Shown here in pieces: positions 1-5,504 of a stretch of DNA of 7,919 nucleotides (position 1 is the first letter of the stretch; every line of letters begins with the position of its first letter). The DNA is from Thermoplasmata archaeon. GTDB taxonomy: Archaea; Thermoplasmatota; Thermoplasmata; Thermoplasmatales; Thermoplasmataceae. The stretch is from NCBI GenBank assembly GCA_021826795.1, contig JAKAYM010000081.1, forward strand, positions 1 to 7,919, in the 5' to 3' direction. Below the pieces are notes generated by a model. That model searched no databases. It was not told the origin of the DNA and saw only the letters and a program-made list of their open reading frames with translations. The position numbers and the translations under genes are program-made.

Positions 1-118
1 GAAATCGAGTCGAAGGGCGGGTATTCTAATTAACGGCCTCGAAGGTCAAATATACCAACAACCGCCTCCGATTCTCACAGCTATATCGTCATATAGCTGA
101 GGCTAAATAAGGTTTTTC
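1..118 (+). other. GC-rich structured island, possible 3' part of a non-coding RNA
   Basis: By hand count about 48% of bases 1-103 are G or C, and the sequence turns strongly AT-rich immediately afterwards. Two foldable units are visible. Unit one pairs GGTAT (20-24) with ATACC (52-56) around an inner GGCC (35-38)/GGTC (44-47) stem that includes one G-U pair. Unit two pairs GCCTC (64-68) with GAGGC (99-103) outside a perfect 8-bp hairpin, AGCTATAT (79-86)/ATATAGCT (91-98), with loop CGTC. A TTTTT run (113-117) follows, which could end a plus-strand transcript. Local GC-richness in an AT-rich thermophile often marks structured RNA. I found no tRNA T-arm, SRP helix 8, RNase P core or C/D boxes, so no family can be named. 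The element may continue off the left edge. A 32-codon open frame also crosses it and stops at 98-100; a gene end cannot be excluded. Confidence 0.3.
79..98. repeat. perfect 8-bp inverted repeat (hairpin)
   Basis: AGCTATAT at 79-86 is the exact reverse complement of ATATAGCT at 91-98, with loop CGTC (87-90). It sits directly inside a further 5-bp stem (64-68 with 99-103). It could be the apical hairpin of a structured RNA or, with the T run at 113-117, part of a 3' end signal for plus-strand transcription. Confidence 0.6.
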
Positions 119-143
119 ATGATTTCTAATTCTTAAATAAATT

Positions 144-156
144 AAGTAGTTTACTT
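144..156 (-). terminator. weak hairpin after the MFS gene, possible 3' end region
   Basis: AAGTA (144-148) and TACTT (152-156) can form a short 5-bp stem with a 3-base loop, 28 bases past the stop of the minus-strand MFS gene. On the minus strand it is followed by an AT-rich stretch without a clean T run. This is weak evidence. The rest of 104-183 is AT-rich and holds nothing else I can name. Confidence 0.15.
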
Positions 157-183
157 CATTGATATTTTTATAAGAAACTTAAT

Positions 184-1347
184 TTACCTATACTTATACA
201 AAAAAATTGTAATAACTAATGCAATTAAATTGAATAATATTACTATATCTATAATGTAATTCAGGTTTAATAATAATCTTGAGGCAATTTCAAGCCCCAA
301 AGCATTTGTAACGATTCCCTGCAGCGATCTAATTCCTGAACCTGTGATTCTTTCATTTTTATTTAATGAATTCATGGTATATGCCGTATTTGAGGTTGTT
401 GCAATTCCCGTGGAGGTCCCAAGAAATATTTCAGGAAAAATAAAATTTAAAAATAAGGATAAAGAAAATACACTCATCGATAAAAATCCTATTGATGCAA
501 TCTTCATTCCATATTTATCATGTAATTTTCCAGAAATAAATGAGGTGAATGTGAAAAATAGTGGATATATTAAAACCAGCAGACCGACAATTATTGGACT
601 GTATTTCAAGGAATAAAGCAAGAATACAAAGTATGCTGCAAGCATATTTCTTGTCACCGAATGCAAAAATCCTGAAAATGATGATAAGGAGAATTCCCTG
701 TGTAATTTTATTTTGAATGATAATATTAAACCTATTCCTGCAATAATTATAAAAGGAATATAATATATTGATAGTATTAATCCTGCAAATAGCAATGTAA
801 TATAAAATGACGATTTTCCTATTTCCGATTTTCCTCTCATTTCATCTATATTTAATATTAATATTATTGATAGCAACGATAAAAGTGCTGTCAACAAAAA
901 TAAATATTTATAATCTATAGACGCTATAACACCACCTAATGGGAGCCCGATAACATATCCCAGACTTATGACTGTATGGTTTAATCCTATTGATTTTCCC
1001 CTGTCCAAATCAGAACTTGATAGGGCTGCATAAGACAATGAGGTAAGTATCACCATTGATCCCCCGAAGCCCTGAATGGCTCTCAATAAAATCATTACAG
1101 TAAAATTATTTGAAATAAATATTAACAGTGAGGCTATTAACATTATAAATGATCCAAGTATCATTATCCTTTTTATCCCATGTTTATCAGCTATCAGTGA
1201 AAATGACACAACAAATAATGTTTCTACTATTACAAATATTATGATTAATAATGTAGCTTCAAAGTATGAAATAGTAAACTCTCTTGAAATCTCCGGAACT
1301 GCCAGCAATATCATTGTTGCCTCAAATGCGGCCGTGAATCCTGGCAC
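184..1347 (-). CDS. MFS transporter, drug-exporter-like (DHA/EmrB type), N-terminus probably frameshifted
   Basis: This is an integral membrane protein of the major facilitator superfamily, probably a proton-driven exporter of small molecules. Visible motifs are loop 2-3 motif A (ADKHGIKR, residues 53-60), motif B (RAIQG, 89-93), the antiporter-type motif C (GYVIGLPLGG, 130-139) and a second motif-A-like GKLHDKYG (273-280). Hydrophobic segments number about 13-14, two of them in the middle (about 180-213), which suggests the 14-helix DHA2 layout in a compact 387-residue protein. The only start in the uninterrupted frame is GTG at 1347. It has no Shine-Dalgarno and cuts into transmembrane helix 1. 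In-frame codons upstream (IKKVLFTS, 1371-1348) still read as helix 1 but run into a TGA. An ATG at 1375 in another frame, placed correctly for a leaderless promoter, would join the gene if the A7 run at 1363-1369 were A6. The gene may therefore be recently broken, slippage-expressed, or affected by a sequence error. Substrate unknown. Confidence 0.82.
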   Translation of the reverse strand: MPGFTAAFEATMILLAVPEISREFTISYFEATLLIIIFVIVETLFVVSFSLIADKHGIKRIMILGSFIMLIASLLIFISNNFTVMILLRAIQGFGGSMVILTSLSYAALSSSDLDRGKSIGLNHTVISLGYVIGLPLGGVIASIDYKYLFLLTALLSLLSIILILNIDEMRGKSEIGKSSFYITLLFAGLILSIYYIPFIIIAGIGLILSFKIKLHREFSLSSFSGFLHSVTRNMLAAYFVFLLYSLKYSPIIVGLLVLIYPLFFTFTSFISGKLHDKYGMKIASIGFLSMSVFSLSLFLNFIFPEIFLGTSTGIATTSNTAYTMNSLNKNERITGSGIRSLQGIVTNALGLEIASRLLLNLNYIIDIVILFNLIALVITIFLYKYR

Positions 1348-1362
1348 CGAAGTAAATAAGAC

Positions 1363-1369
1363 TTTTTTT
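1363..1369 (-). other. A7 homopolymer, apparent one-base frameshift at the MFS N-terminus
   Basis: On the minus strand an ATG (1375-1373) is followed by AAT and then seven A residues. With six A residues it would read M-N-K-K-V-L-F-T-S straight into the MFS frame and give about 396 residues with a complete first helix. With seven it leaves the frame after four codons. The frame arithmetic is seen directly; the intended start is inferred. Confidence 0.6.
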
Positions 1370-1399
1370 ATTCATTTTCTTATTCCCTTACCAGTTTCA

Positions 1400-1418
1400 A
1401 TAATAAATAATCTTTTTA
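1400..1418 (-). promoter_or_regulatory. TATA/BRE-like promoter for the minus-strand MFS gene
   Basis: On the minus strand TAAAAAGA (1418-1411, BRE-like, purine/A-rich) precedes TTATTTATTA (1410-1401, TATA-like). The centre lies about 30 bases before the ATG at 1375, so transcription would start within a few bases of that ATG, as in leaderless archaeal genes. It would give a leader of about 30 bases for the GTG at 1347, with no ribosome site. The spacing favours 1375 as the ancestral start. Confidence 0.45.
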
Positions 1419-1554
1419 GTCAGGGGGTATAAATTCACAGGAATAATTTCTTTGGGGACATAGAATAATAATTTTTTATTAATAAAACACGTAATCCAGA
1501 TAATTTAAAACTATAAGCTTCGAAAATAAAATAGCATTGATAGATAGAATAGTC

Positions 1555-1608
1555 ATGTAATTGAAACCGTAACCTTATGTACAGTAATTACATTTCATTT
1601 TATGTACA
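1555..1608. promoter_or_regulatory. candidate promoter/operator with inverted and direct repeats before the 60-aa gene
   Basis: ATGTAATT (1555-1562) and AATTACAT (1586-1593) form an exact 8-bp inverted repeat with a 23-base spacer. TTATGTACA occurs twice, at 1575-1583 and 1600-1608, 25 bases apart. The first copy lies where a TATA box would be for a leaderless start at 1602, and the second covers the start codon. An alternative TATA-like element, AAAATAAAATAG (1523-1534), would imply a leader of roughly 45 bases. In AT-rich DNA some of this is expected by chance. The remainder of the gap (1376-1554) holds only the divergent MFS promoter and AT-rich sequence. Confidence 0.25.
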
Positions 1609-1784
1609 ATAAAAACGATGAGATAACAAAAAAACAGGTATCGTTTGTAAATGACCTGATAAAGAGGGAGGAGTCAAATCAGAAGATGGTAGACGATTAT
1701 GTAAAGTCATTGAAAAAAGGTTCTATTGAGGAATTGACAAAAAAAGAGGCATCGGCACTTCTGGATCTGCTCCTTAAAAAATAA
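1602..1784 (+). CDS. small helical protein, 60 aa, unknown function
   Basis: A short, charged, Lys/Glu-rich soluble protein with no signal peptide or membrane segment. It reads as two helical motifs: a T-K-K-Q-x-x-F-V-N-D-L-I pattern (residues 9-20) and L-T-K-K-E-A-S-A-L-L-D-L-L (residues 45-57), joined by a charged linker. The pairing of a TxKQ...I..L helix with an LTKxEAS..I..L helix resembles a small domain found alone (DUF3072-like) or at the ends of phage and recombination-associated proteins. The likeness is from memory and weak. The start is ATG 1602, with no Shine-Dalgarno. It lies 32 bases upstream of tyrS on the same strand and could share transcripts with it, although tyrS has its own TATA-like element. 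I cannot assign a role. It is likely real because the frame, composition and heptad-like hydrophobic spacing are protein-like. Confidence 0.65.
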   Translation: MYNKNDEITKKQVSFVNDLIKREESNQKMVDDYVKSLKKGSIEELTKKEASALLDLLLKK

Positions 1785-1787
1785 AAA

Positions 1788-1798
1788 TTAATAAAATA
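1788..1798 (+). promoter_or_regulatory. TATA-like element for tyrS
   Basis: TTAATAAAATA lies about 24 bases before the ATG at 1817, preceded by an A-rich BRE-like stretch. The spacing fits a leaderless tyrS transcript. No Shine-Dalgarno precedes the ATG. Confidence 0.45.
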
Positions 1799-1816
1799 CC
1801 GGGATATTACCACACA

Positions 1817-2806
1817 ATGGATAATTTGCAAATTCTCAAATCAAACACTTCAGAAATAGTTACCCCTGATGAGTGTGAATCACTTCTTTCTGGGGACAAG
1901 CAGGGATACATCGGTTTTGAACCATCCGGCCTCCCCCATATTGCAATACTGATTTATGTGAACAAGATTAACCAGCTTGTTGAACTCGGGTTCCATATCA
2001 AGGTCCTGCTTGCAGACTGGCATGCCAGGGTAAATGACAAACTCGGCGGGGATATAAATCTAATAAGGGAGAGTGGTAACAGGCTGAAAAACAGCATGAT
2101 TTACGCCGGATTGAGTGGGAAAGTTGAATTTATATGGGCATCAGATGTTGTGGCAAATCCGGATTACTGGGAATTGCTGCTTCAAACCGCAAAGAATTCC
2201 TCACTTTTGAGAATCAGGAGGTCCCTTCCAATAATGGGGAGAACAGAGGAGGATGCAGATAAAGATTTCAGCAAATACATATATCCATTGATGCAGGTTA
2301 CCGATGTTTTTTATCTGAATTCGGATCTTGCTCTGGGTGGAACAGACCAGCGCCATGCATACATGCTTGCAAGGGACATAGCTGAAAAGATGGGAAGGAA
2401 AAAGCCCGTTCTCATGGAAATGCCACTTATATCCTCACTGAAAGGAAAAGGGAGAATGGATGATTTTAAGAAAATGTCCAAAAGTGATCCGGAATCCGCA
2501 CTGTTTTTAACTGACACGGAAGATGATGTACGGAGGAAAATAAAAAATGCATTCTGTCCAATGGGTATAACAGAAAACAATCCTGTAATTGATATAATGA
2601 GGTACCTTATATTTCCATATTATATTAAAGAACTGGAAATCAAGCGTTCAGAAGCCCATGGTGGTCCATATACCGTAAAATCTTTCAGGGAACTGGAGGA
2701 AAAGTACCTCAAATCAGAGATTCATCCCATGGACCTTAAAAAAGCATTAACGGAAATACTCATAAATATTATATTACCTGTAAGCAATAAACTTAACAGT
2801 GATTAA
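1817..2806 (+). CDS. tyrS: tyrosyl-tRNA synthetase (archaeal type)
   Basis: A cytoplasmic class I aminoacyl-tRNA synthetase that charges tRNA-Tyr using tyrosine and ATP. At 329 residues it is slightly longer than the 306-residue Methanocaldococcus jannaschii enzyme, with which it aligns through its length (TSEI, GFEPSG, LLADWHA, IYPLMQV, HPMDLK). Tyrosine-binding positions are retained: Y31, Y156, Q160, D163 and Q178 match Mj Y32, Y151, Q155, D158 and Q173. The KMSKS loop is intact at 219-223, preceded by a short insertion (RMDDFK). The HIGH signature reads HIAI (41-44) rather than the HLGH of Mj, nearer to the HVAY of the human cytosolic enzyme. ATG 1817 fits both the TATA spacing and the Mj N-terminus. 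The stop TAA abuts the ATG of the next gene, so the two are probably co-transcribed. The assignment is firm. Confidence 0.97.
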   Translation: MDNLQILKSNTSEIVTPDECESLLSGDKQGYIGFEPSGLPHIAILIYVNKINQLVELGFHIKVLLADWHARVNDKLGGDINLIRESGNRLKNSMIYAGLSGKVEFIWASDVVANPDYWELLLQTAKNSSLLRIRRSLPIMGRTEEDADKDFSKYIYPLMQVTDVFYLNSDLALGGTDQRHAYMLARDIAEKMGRKKPVLMEMPLISSLKGKGRMDDFKKMSKSDPESALFLTDTEDDVRRKIKNAFCPMGITENNPVIDIMRYLIFPYYIKELEIKRSEAHGGPYTVKSFRELEEKYLKSEIHPMDLKKALTEILINIILPVSNKLNSD

Positions 2807-3085
2807 ATGCCATGGATGCCCATAAGAAGTATAGATAAACATGTCCATACCATGCTGGCCAAAATGGACAGCAATCACATGCTTATCATCAAGAGTTTCA
2901 AGAAAGATAGAATTGTAACAGTCAAAAAAACAGGAGAACGGTTTACAGTAATAGAGGAAGGCTTCAGAAATCAGAGCATAGACGTTGATGAAAAGGATAT
3001 AAAAAAGGCCATGAAAGATATACTGGAGTTAGAATACCCGAGGTCTCACCAGGTAATGGTTACAGAGCAGGAAATCAAAAGCTAA
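2807..3085 (+). CDS. conserved-looking small protein, 92 aa, unknown function
   Basis: A soluble protein without a signal peptide or membrane helix. The pattern suggests several beta strands (residues about 23-60, with LLI-, VTV- and FTVI-type alternation) followed by a charged helix (about 61-74, DEKDIKKAMKDILEL) and a final strand (QVMVTE). This would suit a small alpha/beta domain. No catalytic or metal-binding motif is evident; histidines at 12, 14 and 24 do not form a known pattern. The ATG follows the tyrS TAA with no gap and there is no Shine-Dalgarno, so translation may depend on re-initiation or coupling; Met4 is an alternative start. The stop TAA (3083-3085) overlaps the TAG stop of the opposing fen1 gene (3084-3082). 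I do not recognise the family. Position after tyrS hints at a housekeeping role but does not prove one. Confidence 0.75.
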   Translation: MPWMPIRSIDKHVHTMLAKMDSNHMLIIKSFKKDRIVTVKKTGERFTVIEEGFRNQSIDVDEKDIKKAMKDILELEYPRSHQVMVTEQEIKS

Positions 3086-4101
3086 AAATACTTATCAAGG
3101 CTGGACTGGTTTGCACTGGAGTATCCTTTCTCGACCTGATCCAGAATTTGATTAATCCTGTTCTGTGAAAAACTATGCTCATTGCATAGATAGTCTATAA
3201 TTCCCTCCCTGTCAGGTGGTTTAAATTTGATATCATCGCACTCTGTCACCGGTGGATTACTAAAAAATTCCTTTATTTCCTCAAGGTTTTCTATCTCCTT
3301 TCTTTTATATTTTAAAACTTCCTCAATGGTATCGTATTTTTTGATCAGTGAAAGGCCTGTCTTGGCACCTATTCCCCTGATTCCGGGGTTGAAATCGGTT
3401 CCTACCAGTATGCCGATGCCGATGAGCTGATCCTGTGTAATCCCTATACTTTCTAAATTCTCCTTCAAATCTATTATCTCCGGACTGATATTGATGAATC
3501 TTCCAGTACCAGATATTCTGCGACGTCCATACATTGTAAAATTCCTAAGGACCCTTCTGGCACCGAATAGAAGGCAATCATAATCCTGTGAAACAACAGA
3601 ATCCACTATTCCTGTTTTACTCATATATGATGCCTGTGCCTCACCCTCTGTGGGAGCCTGTACCCACGGAACACCCATCAGGTCTAAAAGTTTTTTTGAT
3701 TCTAAAACTATATCAGATGTAATGTAATTGATTCTGGATGAGAGTATTTTAATCCTTTCTGTATCATTATTTTTTATGGCAATATCAAGCTCAGCAATAT
3801 TCTTATCCTTTATGGCTTTCCTCTCCTTCAGTGTCTCACTCTTGAGATGGTATGGCTTTCCATCAAAAGAGTAAACCGGCTTTATGCTGTTCTGAAGCAG
3901 TGTTGAGGTCCGGTAAAAAATTCCAGATAAATGTGAAGTAATATTTCCGGAGGAATCCTTCAACGGTTCACCGTCTTCCCCTCTTATGCTGCTGAGGAAC
4001 TGGTATATGATATTATAAGCATCGACCGATACCGTTATGCCAGTATTTTCTTTTATTGTGGTTTCATGCTTTATCAGTATTCCGGAAATATCTACTCCCA
4101 T
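3082..4101 (-). CDS. fen: flap endonuclease 1 (FEN1)
   Basis: A structure-specific 5' flap endonuclease of the XPG/FEN1 family. It removes RNA-DNA flaps during Okazaki fragment maturation and acts in long-patch repair at the sliding clamp. The start is taken as ATG 4101 (MGVDIS, 339 residues) rather than an in-frame GTG at 4107. With that start the acidic metal ligands fall at D27, D80, E152, E154, D173, D175 and D236, the same positions as in Pyrococcus furiosus FEN1, and the N-terminal Gly2 expected of the family is present. A GAGGTG Shine-Dalgarno ends five bases before this ATG. The helix-hairpin-helix-type DNA-binding loop is GTDFNPGIRGIGAKTGL (234-250). The C-terminus ends in a PCNA-interacting box, QSSLDKYF (last eight residues). 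It lies 2 bases downstream of radB, in the same operon. Confidence 0.97.
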   Translation of the reverse strand: MGVDISGILIKHETTIKENTGITVSVDAYNIIYQFLSSIRGEDGEPLKDSSGNITSHLSGIFYRTSTLLQNSIKPVYSFDGKPYHLKSETLKERKAIKDKNIAELDIAIKNNDTERIKILSSRINYITSDIVLESKKLLDLMGVPWVQAPTEGEAQASYMSKTGIVDSVVSQDYDCLLFGARRVLRNFTMYGRRRISGTGRFINISPEIIDLKENLESIGITQDQLIGIGILVGTDFNPGIRGIGAKTGLSLIKKYDTIEEVLKYKRKEIENLEEIKEFFSNPPVTECDDIKFKPPDREGIIDYLCNEHSFSQNRINQILDQVEKGYSSANQSSLDKYF

Positions 4102-4103
4102 GT

Positions 4104-4814
4104 TCACACCTCACAGGTAATTCCATTATCAGTAATCCTGAATCTCGTGCTGCGCCCCTCTATTATGGAACGGTGCTTGTCCACTGTTAATGTTCTAGTT
4201 CCATCTTTAAACTTTTCTACTCTGTAGATTGCCTTCATTGCATGGTCTATGAAGAAGCCTCCGAAGGGCTCCAGCGAATTATTATTTACATCCTCATATA
4301 TCTGATTTGTTATGAGGACCGGTATTTTATATTTTACTGCTATCCCAGAAAGGATGTTTAACTGTTTTTCATATCCTTCCATTCTAGCAGAAGGATCCTT
4401 TCCTGCCTCCATTCTGAAAAAATTTGTGAATGAATCCACAACCATTATCCCCATGCTATGCCTCGAATCACGCTTTTCCCCAATAAGTTTATCTGACTTG
4501 ATAAGTGCAAGATACTGGTCATCAAGGGATCTAACCCTGTATATATTCATGTACGACAAATATTCTGTGCAGTTTTTGGATATGCTCAGAAAGCGCTCAG
4601 TTGAAAAACCTTCGGTATCAACATAAACAACAGAAAGCCCATTCTTCAACACTGACAGTGAATAAATCATTCCAAGGTTGGACTTGCCGGCACCTCCCTC
4701 CCCGTACAATTCAGTTATAATTCCAGGTTCAATCCCTCCATCCATCAATGTGTCAAGGCAATCATAACCTGAAGAAATTTTCTGAATTGAATCGTTAAGA
4801 CTGATTTTTTCCAT
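4104..4814 (-). CDS. radB: RadB, RecA-family DNA repair ATPase paralogue
   Basis: A cytoplasmic RecA/RadA-superfamily core ATPase of 236 residues, the size of euryarchaeal RadB, without the N-terminal DNA-binding domain of RadA. RadB acts as an accessory or mediator in homologous recombination. The Walker A motif is GEGGAGKS (38-45), Walker B is GIMVVDSF (122-129), the L2-side segment is LITNQIYED (167-175), and the family-typical VDKHRS (211-216) lies near the C-terminus. Residues 1-30 carry the SSGYDCLDTLMDGGIEPG lead-in seen in RadB and KaiC-like proteins. ATG 4814 has a TATA-like element about 23 bases upstream and no Shine-Dalgarno. fen1 starts 2 bases after the stop, so recombination and flap-processing functions share a transcript. 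A KaiC-like ATPase is the alternative; length, motifs and neighbour favour RadB. Confidence 0.94.
   Translation of the reverse strand: MEKISLNDSIQKISSGYDCLDTLMDGGIEPGIITELYGEGGAGKSNLGMIYSLSVLKNGLSVVYVDTEGFSTERFLSISKNCTEYLSYMNIYRVRSLDDQYLALIKSDKLIGEKRDSRHSMGIMVVDSFTNFFRMEAGKDPSARMEGYEKQLNILSGIAVKYKIPVLITNQIYEDVNNNSLEPFGGFFIDHAMKAIYRVEKFKDGTRTLTVDKHRSIIEGRSTRFRITDNGITCEV
4109..4114 (-). promoter_or_regulatory. Shine-Dalgarno deciding the fen1 start
   Basis: GAGGTG on the minus strand (4114-4109), inside the last two sense codons of radB, is followed by TGAAC and then ATG at 4101. The strong match and 5-base spacing choose ATG 4101 over GTG 4107, which overlaps the SD and the radB stop. It also fits an operon-internal gene in an otherwise leaderless genome. 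Confidence 0.75.
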
Positions 4815-4830
4815 TTAATTACTGTATCAC

Positions 4831-4844
4831 ATAATATAATAAAA
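4831..4844 (-). promoter_or_regulatory. TATA-like promoter of the radB-fen1 operon
   Basis: On the minus strand TTTTATTATATTAT (4844-4831) is centred about 23 bases before the radB ATG (4814), which suggests a leaderless message. No separate promoter is evident before fen1. The rest of the divergent gap (4845-4970) is AT-rich with no gene. Confidence 0.45.
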
Positions 4845-4976
4845 TGTTTCTAAAAAATAGTTATCACCCACTAGCCGGAATTAGAATATTTTAAATAAAA
4901 CCTTTGATTAAAGTTCTGATGTTCATTATTTTCGTATTTTCGGTCCATTTTTCATTGATATAGTACTTTAATAAAT

Positions 4977-4986
4977 TATTTATAAT
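4977..4986 (+). promoter_or_regulatory. TATA-like promoter of the 148-aa membrane protein gene
   Basis: ATTTATAATT, preceded by A/T-rich AATAA (BRE-like), is centred 25 bases before the ATG at 5006. The spacing and sequence are close to the archaeal consensus. There is no Shine-Dalgarno before the ATG. Confidence 0.5.
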
Positions 4987-5005
4987 TAATACAGATACAA
5001 GCGAA

Positions 5006-5452
5006 ATGGCAAATATATATCTGGCTATCGGTGTTATTTTTCTCATAATGTCAGCATTATCCTTTGCCATAGGGCTCTATTTCCTGGGAATACCGTTACT
5101 GATTGTCTTTATAGTTTTAATGGGCCTTTATTATAAAACTTCAGCGCTGCATGTCAATAAAAGGGTTTCCAGCATAACCTATGATGGAATAGTTAAAACA
5201 GGTGTTTCTAAAATAGAAAAGGGGACGTTTTACGTTGAAAAGGATAAATTCATTGCAATTATGAATAAAATCGGAGACCTCATTTCCTCCCAGGGTAGCA
5301 TGCCAGAGTTCGGAATTGATGCCCTTTACATACAATTCAACAGACAGGACAGGGCAGAAAAGCTTGCAGACCTCATAAACGAAAGAGGCGTTAAAGCTTC
5401 TGCAGCCCAGGAAAGGTTTATGTGGAAGGTCAAGATCGATTTTAATGAATAA
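5006..5452 (+). CDS. membrane-anchored protein of unknown function, 148 aa
   Basis: The first 43 residues are almost wholly hydrophobic and fit two membrane helices (about 4-22 and 24-42) with a very short turn, forming a hairpin anchor. The remaining ~105 residues are soluble and charged. By the positive-inside rule (KTSALHVNKR after helix 2) they should face the cytoplasm, which also puts the N-terminus inside. Within them, strand-helix-strand order is suggested by ALYIQF (105-110), RAEKLADLINERGV (115-128) and MWKVKIDF (139-146), possibly a small alpha/beta domain of about 45 residues. No cysteine pair, metal site or enzyme motif is visible. The gene has its own TATA-like element and sits between the divergent radB operon and an MFS gene 52 bases downstream, which also has its own promoter. 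Not recognised. Confidence 0.75.
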   Translation: MANIYLAIGVIFLIMSALSFAIGLYFLGIPLLIVFIVLMGLYYKTSALHVNKRVSSITYDGIVKTGVSKIEKGTFYVEKDKFIAIMNKIGDLISSQGSMPEFGIDALYIQFNRQDRAEKLADLINERGVKASAAQERFMWKVKIDFNE

Positions 5453-5476
5453 TATGTCAAATAAGGTCAGGGAAAA

Positions 5477-5486
5477 TTTAACTTAA
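5477..5486 (+). promoter_or_regulatory. TATA-like promoter of the second MFS gene
   Basis: TTTAACTTAA, preceded by GGAAAA, is centred about 24 bases before the ATG at 5505. It indicates separate, leaderless transcription of the transporter despite the short gap to the upstream gene. Confidence 0.4.
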
Positions 5487-5504
5487 ATGCTGTAATTATA
5501 TGTT

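Noticed and set aside
10..45. TCGAAGG repeated at 10-16 and 39-45, as a repeat array
   Set aside because: Only two short copies with unrelated flanks; no CRISPR-like regular spacing here or elsewhere in the window.
2..100. A 32-codon open frame entering from the left edge and stopping with TGA at 98-100, as the C-terminus of a protein
   Set aside because: The translated sequence shows no recognised motif, and the frame overlaps a perfect hairpin and GC-rich stems. It cannot be excluded without sequence to the left, so it is mentioned only under the island.
1..118. tRNA or C/D-box RNA in the GC-rich island
   Set aside because: Neither strand shows a T-arm of the GTTCRANTC form closed by a 5-bp stem. 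A CTGA-like box occurs at 97-100, but no RTGATGA C box precedes it.
344..616. Plus-strand open frames opposite the first MFS gene (also 1076-1432)
   Set aside because: They lie opposite a clear transporter, their translations have no family features, and their hydrophobic/Asn-rich make-up is what the antisense of an AT-rich membrane gene gives.
2311..2580. Minus-strand open frame inside tyrS, and similar antisense frames inside fen1, radB, the 148-aa gene, the second MFS gene and the isomerase
   Set aside because: All overlap genes with firm family motifs and show no independent motif, promoter or ribosome site.
4102..4107. GTG at 4107 as the fen1 start
   Set aside because: It overlaps the radB stop and the Shine-Dalgarno, adds two residues before the family-standard MG N-terminus, and shifts all catalytic residues by two relative to Pyrococcus FEN1.
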